From Companilactobacillus crustorum JCM 15951 (GTDB lineage Bacteria > Bacillota > Bacilli > Lactobacillales > Lactobacillaceae), in assembly GCF_001434585.1 (NCBI RefSeq), contig NZ_AZDB01000009.1, positions 1-64,000 on the forward strand: 64,000 nucleotides of DNA, written 5' to 3'. A program made the translations under genes and the position numbers. The notes below the pieces were generated by a model that was not told the DNA's origin, ran no database searches, and was given only the letters and a program-made list of their open reading frames with translations. Positions 44,679 to 53,062 of this stretch are shown piece after piece. The stretch's first letter is position 1; each line of letters begins with the position of its first letter.

Positions 44679-45488
44679 TTACTTACCCTTTACCAAATAT
44701 TCCAACCATAAATAATCAGAACCGCCTCGATTGGTTAACGCACTATTAGTATTCATTTGCCATAAGTCCGTTGCCAATACTAATTTCTTTTTATCAGCAA
44801 ATTTTTTCAATTTATCTAGTCCACGATATACTCCCGCTGTACTATTTTCTACTTTAACAACTATATAATTTCCAGCTTGCTTTTCAATCTTAGGCATTAC
44901 TTGGCCACTATTATTCGTAGAGGAACCTTTGATGACTCTAAATGATGCTTCTGGATAAGCTTTGGAATTTGCATTAGGAAGGTCTGTTAAGAATCCCGAT
45001 TGACTGCCATCCATCAATGCAAGTTTATCTAACTGGGCGTAAAATTCAGCGAATAACTCAGCTATCTCTTCTTCAGTACAAGAAACAGACTTTCGTGAAC
45101 ACCAAAAAGTGGCTTTGGGACGTTTGATTATCATGGGCTGATAAGGTTTAGCCATTAATTCAGACCCCTCAGCGACCTTCTTTGATACGACTAATTGTAT
45201 CTTGGATAATTCATCAATTTTAGAATCAATAGTCTCTTGAACATTAACGAGTTCCTCCACTATCTCTGAACTAGGTTTATTTTGAAGTTCCTTGATACGT
45301 TTTAAAGGCAAACCCAAATTTTTCATTCCTAAAATGAATAACAAATCATAAAGTTGGTCATAATCATAGTATCGGTAACCAGCTTCCGTGCGTTCTTTAG
45401 GCATAAAAATACCCTGTTCATCATAAAAGATCAGCGTTCTTCTAGTCGTATTGGCAAGTTTGGCCATCTCACTTATTTTTAATATCAC
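44679..45488 (-). CDS. MerR family regulator with GyrI-like effector domain
   Basis: 269 residues from a GTG start (GAGGA just upstream). MerR helix-turn-helix ISEMAKLANTTRRTLIFYDEQG and wing RTEAGYRYYDYDQLYDL, dimerisation helix (about 75-110), then a GyrI/BltR-like domain (120-269) ending YLWLEYLVKG. Such regulators bind hydrophobic drugs and activate efflux or reductase genes. The quinone oxidoreductase gene directly upstream on the same strand is a possible target. Confidence 0.82.
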   Translation of the reverse strand: MILKISEMAKLANTTRRTLIFYDEQGIFMPKERTEAGYRYYDYDQLYDLLFILGMKNLGLPLKRIKELQNKPSSEIVEELVNVQETIDSKIDELSKIQLVVSKKVAEGSELMAKPYQPMIIKRPKATFWCSRKSVSCTEEEIAELFAEFYAQLDKLALMDGSQSGFLTDLPNANSKAYPEASFRVIKGSSTNNSGQVMPKIEKQAGNYIVVKVENSTAGVYRGLDKLKKFADKKKLVLATDLWQMNTNSALTNRGGSDYLWLEYLVKGK

Positions 45489-45545
45489 TATTCCTCATAA
45501 TTTGTAAACATGATACTCTCACGTATAACAATACTCTTTAGAGAC

Positions 45546-45582
45546 AAAAAGTGCATGAGCTCTTCAGCACATACACTTTTTC
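45546..45582 (-). terminator. Terminator of the oxidoreductase gene
   Basis: Arms AAAAAGTGCATGAGCT and AGCACATACACTTTTT. Confidence 0.85.
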
Positions 45583-45586
45583 ATTT

Positions 45587-46537
45587 TTAATCTGTTGTAA
45601 CAATAACTTGGCCCATAGGACGATCATGTTTCATGATATATTCTTGAGCTGTCTGAATATCATCAAGTTTAAATACTTTAGAAATAGGAATTGTTAAATG
45701 ATTATCATTGATTAATTTAAACATTTCATTAATAATCGCATCACTAATATCCACGCCATCAAAAGCTGTGACATACTTTCCACCGATATTTTCAAAGGGA
45801 TCAAAGTCTTCCCAAACCCATTTTCCGGAAAGTAAACCAACTGTCGTATAGTAACCGCCACGTTTAACATGAGCTAGTGAGTCACTAACGACAGAGGCTC
45901 CCACCATATCCAAAAAGCCATCATATGTCTTATCAGTTTGCAACTTGCCATCATTATCAATGACAACATCATCGGCACCCATATCAAGTAACATTTGCCG
46001 ACGTTCTTCACGTCTGGTAGTAGAAGTAACCTTGATTCCCATAGCTTTAGCTAACACTAAAGCTGCCATACCAACACCTGTTGTACCGCCACGAACTAAC
46101 AAAGTTTGTCCGGCTTGTAATTTTGTTGTCTTCAATGCCCCAAATGCTGTATAAAACGTTTCTGGATAGTTGGCAAATTCAGTCCATGAGCCGTCAAAAT
46201 CAACAGGATGAATAATTTCATCAGGAACCAAAGCATATTCTTGTTCACTACCATCAAAGGCTCGACCAAAGCCACCATTAACTACTAGAGCTTTTTGCCC
46301 TTTAGTTAACTTACTATTCTTAGAAGTTTCAAAAACCTCACCCACAGCTTCCACACCAATAACTCTAGGAAACTTAATTGAAGGAGAACCGCCTTCACGA
46401 GTCAATACTTCATAACGATGAACAGCAAAAGCTTTGATATGAATTACGGTTTGATCTTCTGTAGCCTTAGGTATTGGACGATCTTCAATCTTTAAAACTT
46501 CTGGACCACCAGCTTGACTAATAACAACTGCTTTCAT
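45587..46537 (-). CDS. NADPH:quinone oxidoreductase-like (MDR) alcohol dehydrogenase family protein
   Basis: A 316-residue medium-chain dehydrogenase: N-terminal GroES-like domain (MKAVVISQAGGPEVLKI, FPRVIGVEAVGEV), then Rossmann domain with LLVRGGTTGVGMAALVLAKAMG. No zinc-binding cysteines, so it belongs to the zinc-independent quinone reductase branch. AAAGGGAGATTT precedes the ATG. Confidence 0.87.
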   Translation of the reverse strand: MKAVVISQAGGPEVLKIEDRPIPKATEDQTVIHIKAFAVHRYEVLTREGGSPSIKFPRVIGVEAVGEVFETSKNSKLTKGQKALVVNGGFGRAFDGSEQEYALVPDEIIHPVDFDGSWTEFANYPETFYTAFGALKTTKLQAGQTLLVRGGTTGVGMAALVLAKAMGIKVTSTTRREERRQMLLDMGADDVVIDNDGKLQTDKTYDGFLDMVGASVVSDSLAHVKRGGYYTTVGLLSGKWVWEDFDPFENIGGKYVTAFDGVDISDAIINEMFKLINDNHLTIPISKVFKLDDIQTAQEYIMKHDRPMGQVIVTTD

Positions 46538-46741
46538 AATTTAAATCTCCCTTTATTTATAATATTTAATTTATTTCTCTCAACAATTAAATACTATAGA
46601 CTGTCCCGTTACGTTACAGTCAATTGATAGTTTCAAATTTTTTCAAAATATTTTTGAAAGCATAAAATATATATAAAATGTATTCTTAAGTAGGTACTTT
46701 CTAGGCAGTCGCTCTTTGCGGTTACAGTGTAAACTTGCCGT

Positions 46742-46778
46742 CCTCCACAACAAAGGAAATCGGGTTATTACTTTGTTG
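46742..46778 (-). repeat. Collapsed half-element C2
   Basis: Keeps the flank CCTCCAC and a P1-like stem CAACAAAG/CTTTGTTG, but P2-P4 are gone, leaving a simple hairpin. It looks like an internal deletion of a half-element. Confidence 0.6.
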
Positions 46779-46895
46779 ATTAGTTATTTTTAAATTCAAT
46801 ATTAAACATATTTGTAGTCTTTATTCATTTATATGGCGTTAAAAAAGCTCCAGACACGGTAATTTTATTTAGTAATACTAGAAACAAAAAACTAG

Positions 46896-47053
46896 TCGGT
46901 AGTAAAATCTCTGTGGATGCTCAGTAGTGAAATTGTCCTTAGTAGGTTTCCCACTTAGGACAAGACCAGTATTTGAGACAATTGTGAACTTCAATTGGCT
47001 CAAATCTGTGTCCACTACGTTCCAGCGTCCACAGAGATTTCACGGACGACGGC
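46896..47053 (-). ncRNA. Structured half-element C1 (nested four-stem fold)
   Basis: Minus-strand sense from GCCGTCGTCC to TACTACCG. P1 pairs 47026-47040 with 46904-46918 (one mismatch). Then CTGGAAC, P2 GTAGTG/CACTAC (47013-47018, 46924-46929), P3 GAC-A-CAG-ATTTGAG / CTCAAAT-A-CTG-GTC with a distal CAATTG stem, and P4 TTGTCCT-AAG-TGGG, loop AAA, CCTA-CTA-AGGACAA. Stem bases differ from B1 and B2 but stay complementary. Confidence 0.65.
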
Positions 47054-47105
47054 ATCTTTCAATCTGCTTAGTTAATATTAGACTTCTTTGATACTACAGA
47101 TGGCA

Positions 47106-47140
47106 CAAAAAAAGCCAAGCACTCTGCTTGACCTTACCCA
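47106..47140 (-). terminator. Terminator of the GT2 gene
   Basis: Minus-strand GGTCAAGCA-GAG-TGCTTGGCT followed by TTTTTT. Confidence 0.85.
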
Positions 47141-47153
47141 CTATTAATATATA

Positions 47154-47915
47154 TTAAATCTGGTTTTTCTCATTTCGAGTGCTTTCTCGAATTGTCTTAT
47201 AAACTTTCATTCTAGCAACGCCAACATCACGAACATTTTCCATAGCAAATTTTTGAGTAATACTGCCCTTTCGGGAAATATAATGATAAAGCGGTACATT
47301 ATCAAAGTAAAACTTTCTAGCGAGAGTCGCATATTCTACATTAAAAACTTGATCTTCCATTAAATCTAGATCAGCTTGAAATGATAGGTTATTTTCTGCA
47401 ATTATGGAACGAACATAAGCCTTGTTCCACGTGTAACCCATTACGGTCCCAGTCATCTTAATAATTTGTTTCACAGCCTCATCGCGACCGACAATAGAAG
47501 TTTGTCGTTTAGCAATTTTATTTTTAATTTTGCCGCTTTCAGTTTCGTTAAAAAAACCGCAAGTGACCATATCAACATCTTGGTCATCAAAAATTGAAAT
47601 GAAATGTTCTACATAATTGGGCTCTACCCAATCATCGCCGTCGATAAAAGTTACTAATTCACCATTTGCTTTCGCTAAACCAGTATTTCTAGCTGTTGAA
47701 ACGCCAGCATTATGAGCATGGCAAACAACAGAGATCCAATTATAGTTCTTTTCATAAGAACGAATTATCTTCTGAGTTTGATCTGTAGAGCAATCGTCCA
47801 CAATAATTAGATTGAAATCCTGATTAGTTTGAGCAATCACTGAATCAATCGTGCTGGAAATATAATCAGCAACATTATATGCTGTCATAATAATTGAAAG
47901 TTTATTCTTCACCAT
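47154..47915 (-). CDS. Family 2 glycosyltransferase
   Basis: A 253-residue GT2 (GT-A fold) enzyme: LSIIMTAYNVADYISSTIDSV, IIVDDCSTDQT, NAGVSTARNTGL and the DxD motif FIDGDDWV. Slightly short for the family because the C-terminal helical region is brief. It stands alone between a repeat element and a divergent phosphatase gene, so its acceptor (wall polysaccharide, teichoic acid or glycolipid) is open. Confidence 0.88.
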   Translation of the reverse strand: MVKNKLSIIMTAYNVADYISSTIDSVIAQTNQDFNLIIVDDCSTDQTQKIIRSYEKNYNWISVVCHAHNAGVSTARNTGLAKANGELVTFIDGDDWVEPNYVEHFISIFDDQDVDMVTCGFFNETESGKIKNKIAKRQTSIVGRDEAVKQIIKMTGTVMGYTWNKAYVRSIIAENNLSFQADLDLMEDQVFNVEYATLARKFYFDNVPLYHYISRKGSITQKFAMENVRDVGVARMKVYKTIRESTRNEKNQI

Positions 47916-47982
47916 AAATCACCTTAATATTATTTTACTTCTAATGACCTAAAATACGCAACGAATCGGGGAGGAGAAAAAA

Positions 47983-48735
47983 ATGAAACGTATATTAAAT
48001 CTCGAAGGTGCAATAAATTTACGTGAACTTGGCGGATATCCCACTAAGGATGGTACAACAATTAAATATAATAAGCTCTTGCGTTCTGGGGATATAAGTA
48101 ATCTAACAGGAAAATCTTTAAGTTACCTTAAAAATTACGGATTACGATATGTCGTCGATTTTCGTTCCAACAGCGAGCAACAGACTTGGGCAGATAAAAC
48201 TGCTGATTTTTACCAAATTTATTCAGATCCAGTTTACCCGCTTAAAGGCAATGGCGACAAGTTAGCCGGCATGCTTAATCAAGGAAATTATGGTTATTTA
48301 GGTATGATTTACCAAAGCGTCGTTCTCGACACTCATGGTCAACAAGCTTATAAACTTTTATTTGACCTTCTTTTAAAAAATGATCAGAAAAATCACGCTT
48401 TATTATTCCACTGTGCCGCTGGAAAAGATCGTACTGGAATCGGTGCACTCTTAATTCTGAAAGCATTGGGAGTCGATGACGAAACCATTACTAAAGATTA
48501 TTTACTAACCAATCTTATGTATGAAAATACCGATACAATAGAAAAAACTTTAAATGATAAAAATGGCAATCAAGACATTAATCGTATGAATATGACTCAA
48601 GGTGACTTTGAAAGCATCACTTCTGTATTTAAAGCTATCGATCATTATTATGGTAGTTTTGAAAATTATTTAAAGACGGCTTTGGGTATCGATAAAGAAA
48701 AATTAGCTCAATTAAAGAAGATTTATACTGAATAA
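47983..48735 (+). CDS. Tyrosine-protein phosphatase (Y_phosphatase3)
   Basis: A 250-residue bacterial tyrosine/lipid phosphatase. The Cx5R P-loop is HCAAGKDRTG with Cys144 and Arg150, preceded by NLRELGGYPTKDG and LLRSGDISNLT, the MptpB/LipA-like signatures. It could act on phosphotyrosine or phosphoinositide-like lipids. Strong GGGGAGGAG-type ribosome site. Confidence 0.9.
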   Translation: MKRILNLEGAINLRELGGYPTKDGTTIKYNKLLRSGDISNLTGKSLSYLKNYGLRYVVDFRSNSEQQTWADKTADFYQIYSDPVYPLKGNGDKLAGMLNQGNYGYLGMIYQSVVLDTHGQQAYKLLFDLLLKNDQKNHALLFHCAAGKDRTGIGALLILKALGVDDETITKDYLLTNLMYENTDTIEKTLNDKNGNQDINRMNMTQGDFESITSVFKAIDHYYGSFENYLKTALGIDKEKLAQLKKIYTE

Positions 48736-48804
48736 TCAACTTTCTAATAAGCTTTTATATCAAACTAGGTTAGATAAATTGAATTAACTTTAGTTATAAT
48801 TATT

Positions 48805-48952
48805 TTGTGGGAAGGGACATTCCTCACCTTTACTAACCAGCCTTTCACTTCTCACAACTATTAATTCGTAACATTTCCATACCTAAAAGTTTGACTAATA
48901 CAAAACCAGCAATCGTTTTCCTCATTCATTTTCTAATGAATGAGGTTTTTTT
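48805..48952 (+). ncRNA. Candidate small RNA gene
   Basis: A TATAAT box (48795-48800) is followed by about 148 nt without an open frame, ending in the strong hairpin CCTCATTCATT/AATGAATGAGG plus seven T (48920-48952). The 5' part folds: TTGTGGGAAG (48805-48814) pairs with CTTCTCACAA (48848-48857). The -35 region is weak. The element lies between the converging phosphatase and fbp genes, and part of it could be just a terminator. Confidence 0.45.
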
Positions 48953-48961
48953 GTTTACCAA

Positions 48962-50854
48962 TCACTTATTTTTTAACCGTGCTTGTAAAATACTAATTTG
49001 TTGCTTCAATTGTCTACCTGTATCAGTTTCAGCAACAGTTTTTCTACTAACAGATTGTTCAATTACTCGTTTGGTCGAAACAACATCAGTCATCCCATCA
49101 ATTGCTTTTTGTCTAGTGGTAAAAGGCTCATGGGTAACTAACTGTAAACCATAAGAATTGGATAGCAAAGTATATCCGCCTATTCCTGTGGTCTTGTGAT
49201 AAGGTTTTGACATGCCGCCGTCAATTACAAATATTTTTCCATTTGCCATAATTGGAGAAGTTCCTGCTTTTACAGGCGTATGACCATTAATGATATGTCC
49301 AGTTTCATTCAATCCAAAATCTTTAAACAATTCGTCTGCAAACCACTCTTCTTTACGCAATGAATAATAAGGATTCAATTTTTCAACTTGCAACTCGTCA
49401 TTATCTATAAAATATCTTTCGAATGTAGTCATTTTGTCCTTACCAAATAGTGGAGACATTTTTCCCGTCCATAAATACCAAATCACATCTGAATTGAAGC
49501 AATCTGAAGCTGTTGGATTGGATAAGGCATCTCTGATAATGCTGTCAAAATAATCAAACAATCGCTTGCCAGCGTATGCTTGCCCGTTAATTTTCCAACT
49601 TAACATTTTTCCAGTTGCATCTACCGGAATACAGCCATGAAATAATAGATTGCCATTATATTTTAAGTACATCGAACCATTATTAACTAAATAGAATATA
49701 TGCTTCTTAAGTTTTTTTGAATTAATAAATTGTGTAATTAAATCTGCAATAATCTCATGTTCAGAATCAGTTAATTTATACGGATCATTTGAATCAACTA
49801 ACTGAAAACAACCATCTTTAATAGGATAAGTAACTCCTTTTATAAGAATGTAATTATTATCAAGTTCCAATTTATCCAACAACAATCGATTTTCCATCTG
49901 AAATTCAGGTCGTCTGGCAATAGTTTGGCCTTCTAATTTAAACTGCATGATAGCAATAGCCTGTTGAACACAATTATGCGATTTTTGATCACATTCTGAC
50001 ATTTTTTCATCTGTATCAGACTTAGGATTAAAAGCCTTTTGGGGTTGATAATTTTTTTCAGCAAATTCTATTAATTTTGTCAGATCAATCCCGTAGGCAT
50101 TTTTCAATAATTTAAGATTGTCATATCTAGCAGCAATCCTCAAAAGGTTGAGCATACATAATTTAGATCCGGCTACGCTACCCATCCATAAGATATCGTG
50201 ATTTCCCCACTGAAAATCAAAGTTTTGCCAATGGTGAGCTAAATGATCAATGATGTAATCAGGATGCGGTCCACGGTCGTAAATATCGCCAATAATATGA
50301 ACATGATCCACGACCAGTTTTTGAATAGAATGACAGGTAGCGACTATAAAGGCATCTGCCATCCCTAGCTTAATAATATTGTCCATAATTAATTGATATG
50401 ACAATTGCTTTGTATCAGCATTTCGATCTGCATAAAGAAGTTCCTCAGTTATATAGACAAAATCTGGACTAATCGACTTTCTAACTTTCGACCTTGTATA
50501 CTTATTTGCTGTATATCGGAGTAACTCAATTAAATGATTAAAGGAATCCATATACCATTGAATTAATTGGTCATGATTAGACATTTCCGTTTTGGTCTTT
50601 TGTAGAATTTCTGAAGGATAATAAACTAAAAAAGCCAATTTCTTTTGACTAGCTAAAGATAATCTGCCTGTGAATAGTTCTTCAATTTTTTGTTTAGTAT
50701 TTCCAGATCCATTACGCATGATATGAGCAAATTCATCGTATTCACCGTGAACATCACTGATAAATGCTTCTGTTCCCTTTGGTAATCCTAGGATTGCGGA
50801 TAAATTAATTATTTCCTCTTTAATCTCATTTGTAGTTGTCAGCTTTTTATCCAT
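48962..50854 (-). CDS. fbp: Fructose-1,6-bisphosphatase, class III
   Basis: A 630-residue class III (Bacillus-type) FBPase with metallophosphoesterase motifs FISDVHGEYDEF, GDIYDRGPHPDYIIDHL, WGNHDILWMG and NGHTPVKAGTSP. It hydrolyses fructose-1,6-bisphosphate for gluconeogenesis. ATG 50854 is favoured over 50875 because GGAGAGG lies between them. Confidence 0.94.
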   Translation of the reverse strand: MDKKLTTTNEIKEEIINLSAILGLPKGTEAFISDVHGEYDEFAHIMRNGSGNTKQKIEELFTGRLSLASQKKLAFLVYYPSEILQKTKTEMSNHDQLIQWYMDSFNHLIELLRYTANKYTRSKVRKSISPDFVYITEELLYADRNADTKQLSYQLIMDNIIKLGMADAFIVATCHSIQKLVVDHVHIIGDIYDRGPHPDYIIDHLAHHWQNFDFQWGNHDILWMGSVAGSKLCMLNLLRIAARYDNLKLLKNAYGIDLTKLIEFAEKNYQPQKAFNPKSDTDEKMSECDQKSHNCVQQAIAIMQFKLEGQTIARRPEFQMENRLLLDKLELDNNYILIKGVTYPIKDGCFQLVDSNDPYKLTDSEHEIIADLITQFINSKKLKKHIFYLVNNGSMYLKYNGNLLFHGCIPVDATGKMLSWKINGQAYAGKRLFDYFDSIIRDALSNPTASDCFNSDVIWYLWTGKMSPLFGKDKMTTFERYFIDNDELQVEKLNPYYSLRKEEWFADELFKDFGLNETGHIINGHTPVKAGTSPIMANGKIFVIDGGMSKPYHKTTGIGGYTLLSNSYGLQLVTHEPFTTRQKAIDGMTDVVSTKRVIEQSVSRKTVAETDTGRQLKQQISILQARLKNK

Positions 50855-51062
50855 AAATTGTATATACCTCTCCATCGATAAATCGTTTATTACATTGACT
50901 ATAAGCGTACATTCGTAACTATACCATTTATAAAAAGTGTTTCCAACATCATTTCTGAATGCGCTTAACTAATTTATTTCAGACGTCTTAAATTTTAAGA
51001 TTCCTTCCCAGCCTTCTCAAAAAAATAGTGTTCTGTATTTACACAAAAAAAAGGAAAATAAA

Positions 51063-52259
51063 ATGCATTTCAAAAAACATTTAGGTTTTTATCTCAGAAT
51101 ATTAACTTTACTGATAGTCATTTTAGAAATTGTAGTGACTAATCTTGCTTTTCAAAAGAAACTCATCTTACTCAGCTTACTAGCAATAGCTCTTGTTTTA
51201 GACATAGCCATTCATAATCCTTGGTACAGAATTAAAAATAACAAAATTTTCGAATGCCTTACCTATCTTATTTTTATTCTATTAGGACCAGTTCAACTAT
51301 ATGGTCCTCTTACAATTTTAGTTATTTATTATTACTTTATGGTCGTGGCAACCGCCGAATTTACTGTCAAACACCAGCCCAGGCTTAAACACTTTATTAT
51401 TATTCAATTTATTATTTATTTCAGTTTTTTTACTATCCCAACAATCAAAAATTACGATTTTAGCTCTTGGAAAACCTACATTGCCTTAATCTTTTCGCCC
51501 TATACAATTCAATTTTGGAGTACTTATTTAATCTCATATTTATATCTCAATTTGTTAGAAAAGAACCGTGCTATTGATGGGCTTAACAAAGAATTAATGA
51601 CTAAAGTTGAACAATTGCAAGATTATTCCAATCAAATTAAAGAATTAACCTTAATTGAAGAGCGACAACGTATTTCCCAAAATTTGCATGATATGCTAGG
51701 ACATTCTTTAATTGTTTTACGATTGCACTTAGATGCCCTGAATCAATTTATTGATACCGATCCAAAAAAGTCACACCAAATCCTCGATAAATCAAAGGGT
51801 ATCATTGACCATAGTCTTGTTGAGTTGCGAGAAACCGTTAATGAACTTAAGGAAACTAAAGAATTAGCCGATCTAAACAGTGCCCTCGAAGAATTAGGCA
51901 ATTCTATTTCTGTTACGGATAAAGTTAAAGTCAATCTACAGAAATATTTTGATGTTAATAGGCTAGATATATCTGTTAAAGATTTAATTTATAAAACTAG
52001 TCAAGAATTCATTACTAATAGTATTAAACACGGTCAGAGCTCATTAATTACCATAAAATTACGACTTAAAAATCAAACTTTGATTTTTAATTTAAGCAAT
52101 AATGGTTTAGATGCTAATAATATTGTTGCCTCTAATGGTCTTAAAGGGATTGAGCATCGTGTCAAAAACTTAAATGGAACTGTTAGTTTTTCTAGCAACC
52201 AACCTAGTGGTTTTAAAACTGACATTACAATTCCGATTGGAGTAAAAATTAATGATTAA
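51063..52259 (+). CDS. Sensor histidine kinase, NarL/DesK-LiaS type
   Basis: 398 residues: about five membrane helices (10-170) without a large external domain, a coiled linker, a HisKA_3 dimerisation domain with His209 in ERQRISQNLHDMLGHS, and an HATPase_c domain (QEFITNSIKHG, NGLKGIEHRV). The intramembrane-sensing layout is typical of kinases that respond to envelope or lipid state. It overlaps the response regulator by 8 nt. Confidence 0.9.
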   Translation: MHFKKHLGFYLRILTLLIVILEIVVTNLAFQKKLILLSLLAIALVLDIAIHNPWYRIKNNKIFECLTYLIFILLGPVQLYGPLTILVIYYYFMVVATAEFTVKHQPRLKHFIIIQFIIYFSFFTIPTIKNYDFSSWKTYIALIFSPYTIQFWSTYLISYLYLNLLEKNRAIDGLNKELMTKVEQLQDYSNQIKELTLIEERQRISQNLHDMLGHSLIVLRLHLDALNQFIDTDPKKSHQILDKSKGIIDHSLVELRETVNELKETKELADLNSALEELGNSISVTDKVKVNLQKYFDVNRLDISVKDLIYKTSQEFITNSIKHGQSSLITIKLRLKNQTLIFNLSNNGLDANNIVASNGLKGIEHRVKNLNGTVSFSSNQPSGFKTDITIPIGVKIND

Positions 52260-52875
52260 AATGATTATCGCCGACGATCAAGCTATCGTTCGTGAGGGTT
52301 TAAATTTAGTTTTAGGTTTCGATGATGAAATTGAAATTGTTTTTCAAGCCAAGAATGGACAAGAAGTCATCGACTATTTAAAAAATAACAATTGCGATAT
52401 CGTTCTAATGGATATAAAAATGCCTGTCCTTAATGGCGTTGAGACTACTAAAATAGTTCATCAAACTCATCCTGAAGTAAAAATCCTTATTCTAACAACC
52501 TTCAATGATTATGAATATATTTTTCAAGCACTTAAAAATGGTGCTAATGGCTATCTGCTCAAAGATACCGATGGAAAGGAATTAATTAGCGACGTCAAAA
52601 AAGTCTATCGCAATGAAGCCATTATCGGCAGTCAGATCAGTGATAGCTTAGTGGCTGGTCTCCAAAATAAAACTCAGCAAGACATGATTGCTAATTTAAC
52701 AACCCGAGAATTACAAATTGCTCGAGCAATCGCCGATGGCAAGAGTAACAAAGAAATTAGTACAATTCTTTTCTTATCCGAAGGCACTGTCAAAAATTAC
52801 ATTACAAATATTTTTGAAAAACTGCAGCTTAACAATCGAACTGAAGTCGCTCTCTTTATGAAAAAATATGACTAA
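52252..52875 (+). CDS. Response regulator, NarL/LuxR family
   Basis: A 207-residue regulator with receiver domain (phosphorylated Asp54 in VLMDIKMPVLNG; conserved Thr and Lys in LTTF and LLKD) and a LuxR-type helix-turn-helix (LTTRELQIARAIADGKSNKEIS, 145-200). Paired with the kinase above; the ABC gene 190 nt downstream is the most likely target. Confidence 0.93.
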   Translation: MIKMIIADDQAIVREGLNLVLGFDDEIEIVFQAKNGQEVIDYLKNNNCDIVLMDIKMPVLNGVETTKIVHQTHPEVKILILTTFNDYEYIFQALKNGANGYLLKDTDGKELISDVKKVYRNEAIIGSQISDSLVAGLQNKTQQDMIANLTTRELQIARAIADGKSNKEISTILFLSEGTVKNYITNIFEKLQLNNRTEVALFMKKYD

Positions 52876-52928
52876 AGTCATATTAATCTTATGACCTATT
52901 TCAATATCTAAATATTTTAAATCAAGCT

Positions 52929-52968
52929 ATACTTCTAATTGTCGATGAACGATTAGAAGTTTTTTTAT
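52929..52968 (+). terminator. Terminator of the two-component operon
   Basis: Arms ACTTCTAAT and ATTAGAAGT followed by seven T. Confidence 0.9.
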
Positions 52969-53019
52969 TAATTCTATAATCTTCAAAAAGGAAAAATAAT
53001 TTTAAACATACTATAATAG

Positions 53020-53036
53020 GGCCTACAACGTACGCC
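53020..53036 (+). promoter_or_regulatory. Dyad upstream of the ABC transporter gene
   Basis: GGCCTACAACGTACGCC, a palindrome (GGC-C-TAC / GTA-C-GCC) just after a TATAAT box (53012-53017) and 27 nt before the ATG. It is a candidate binding site for the adjacent response regulator. Confidence 0.4.
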
Positions 53037-53062
53037 TAATTATAATGAAGAGGGGTAACTAA

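Larger units (their letters stand above)
46700..47075. repeat. Composite palindromic element, locus C (degenerate)
   Basis: The gap between the oxidoreductase and GT2 genes holds a third copy of the repeat, in inverted orientation to locus B. It has one intact half-element (46896-47053), a collapsed second one (46742-46778) and, at the far end, GCGGTTACAGTGTAAACT (46718-46735), a diverged form of the locus B terminal repeat. The central 58-nt hairpin is not present; the middle has another TACCGTGTCTGGAGC segment. Confidence 0.78.
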
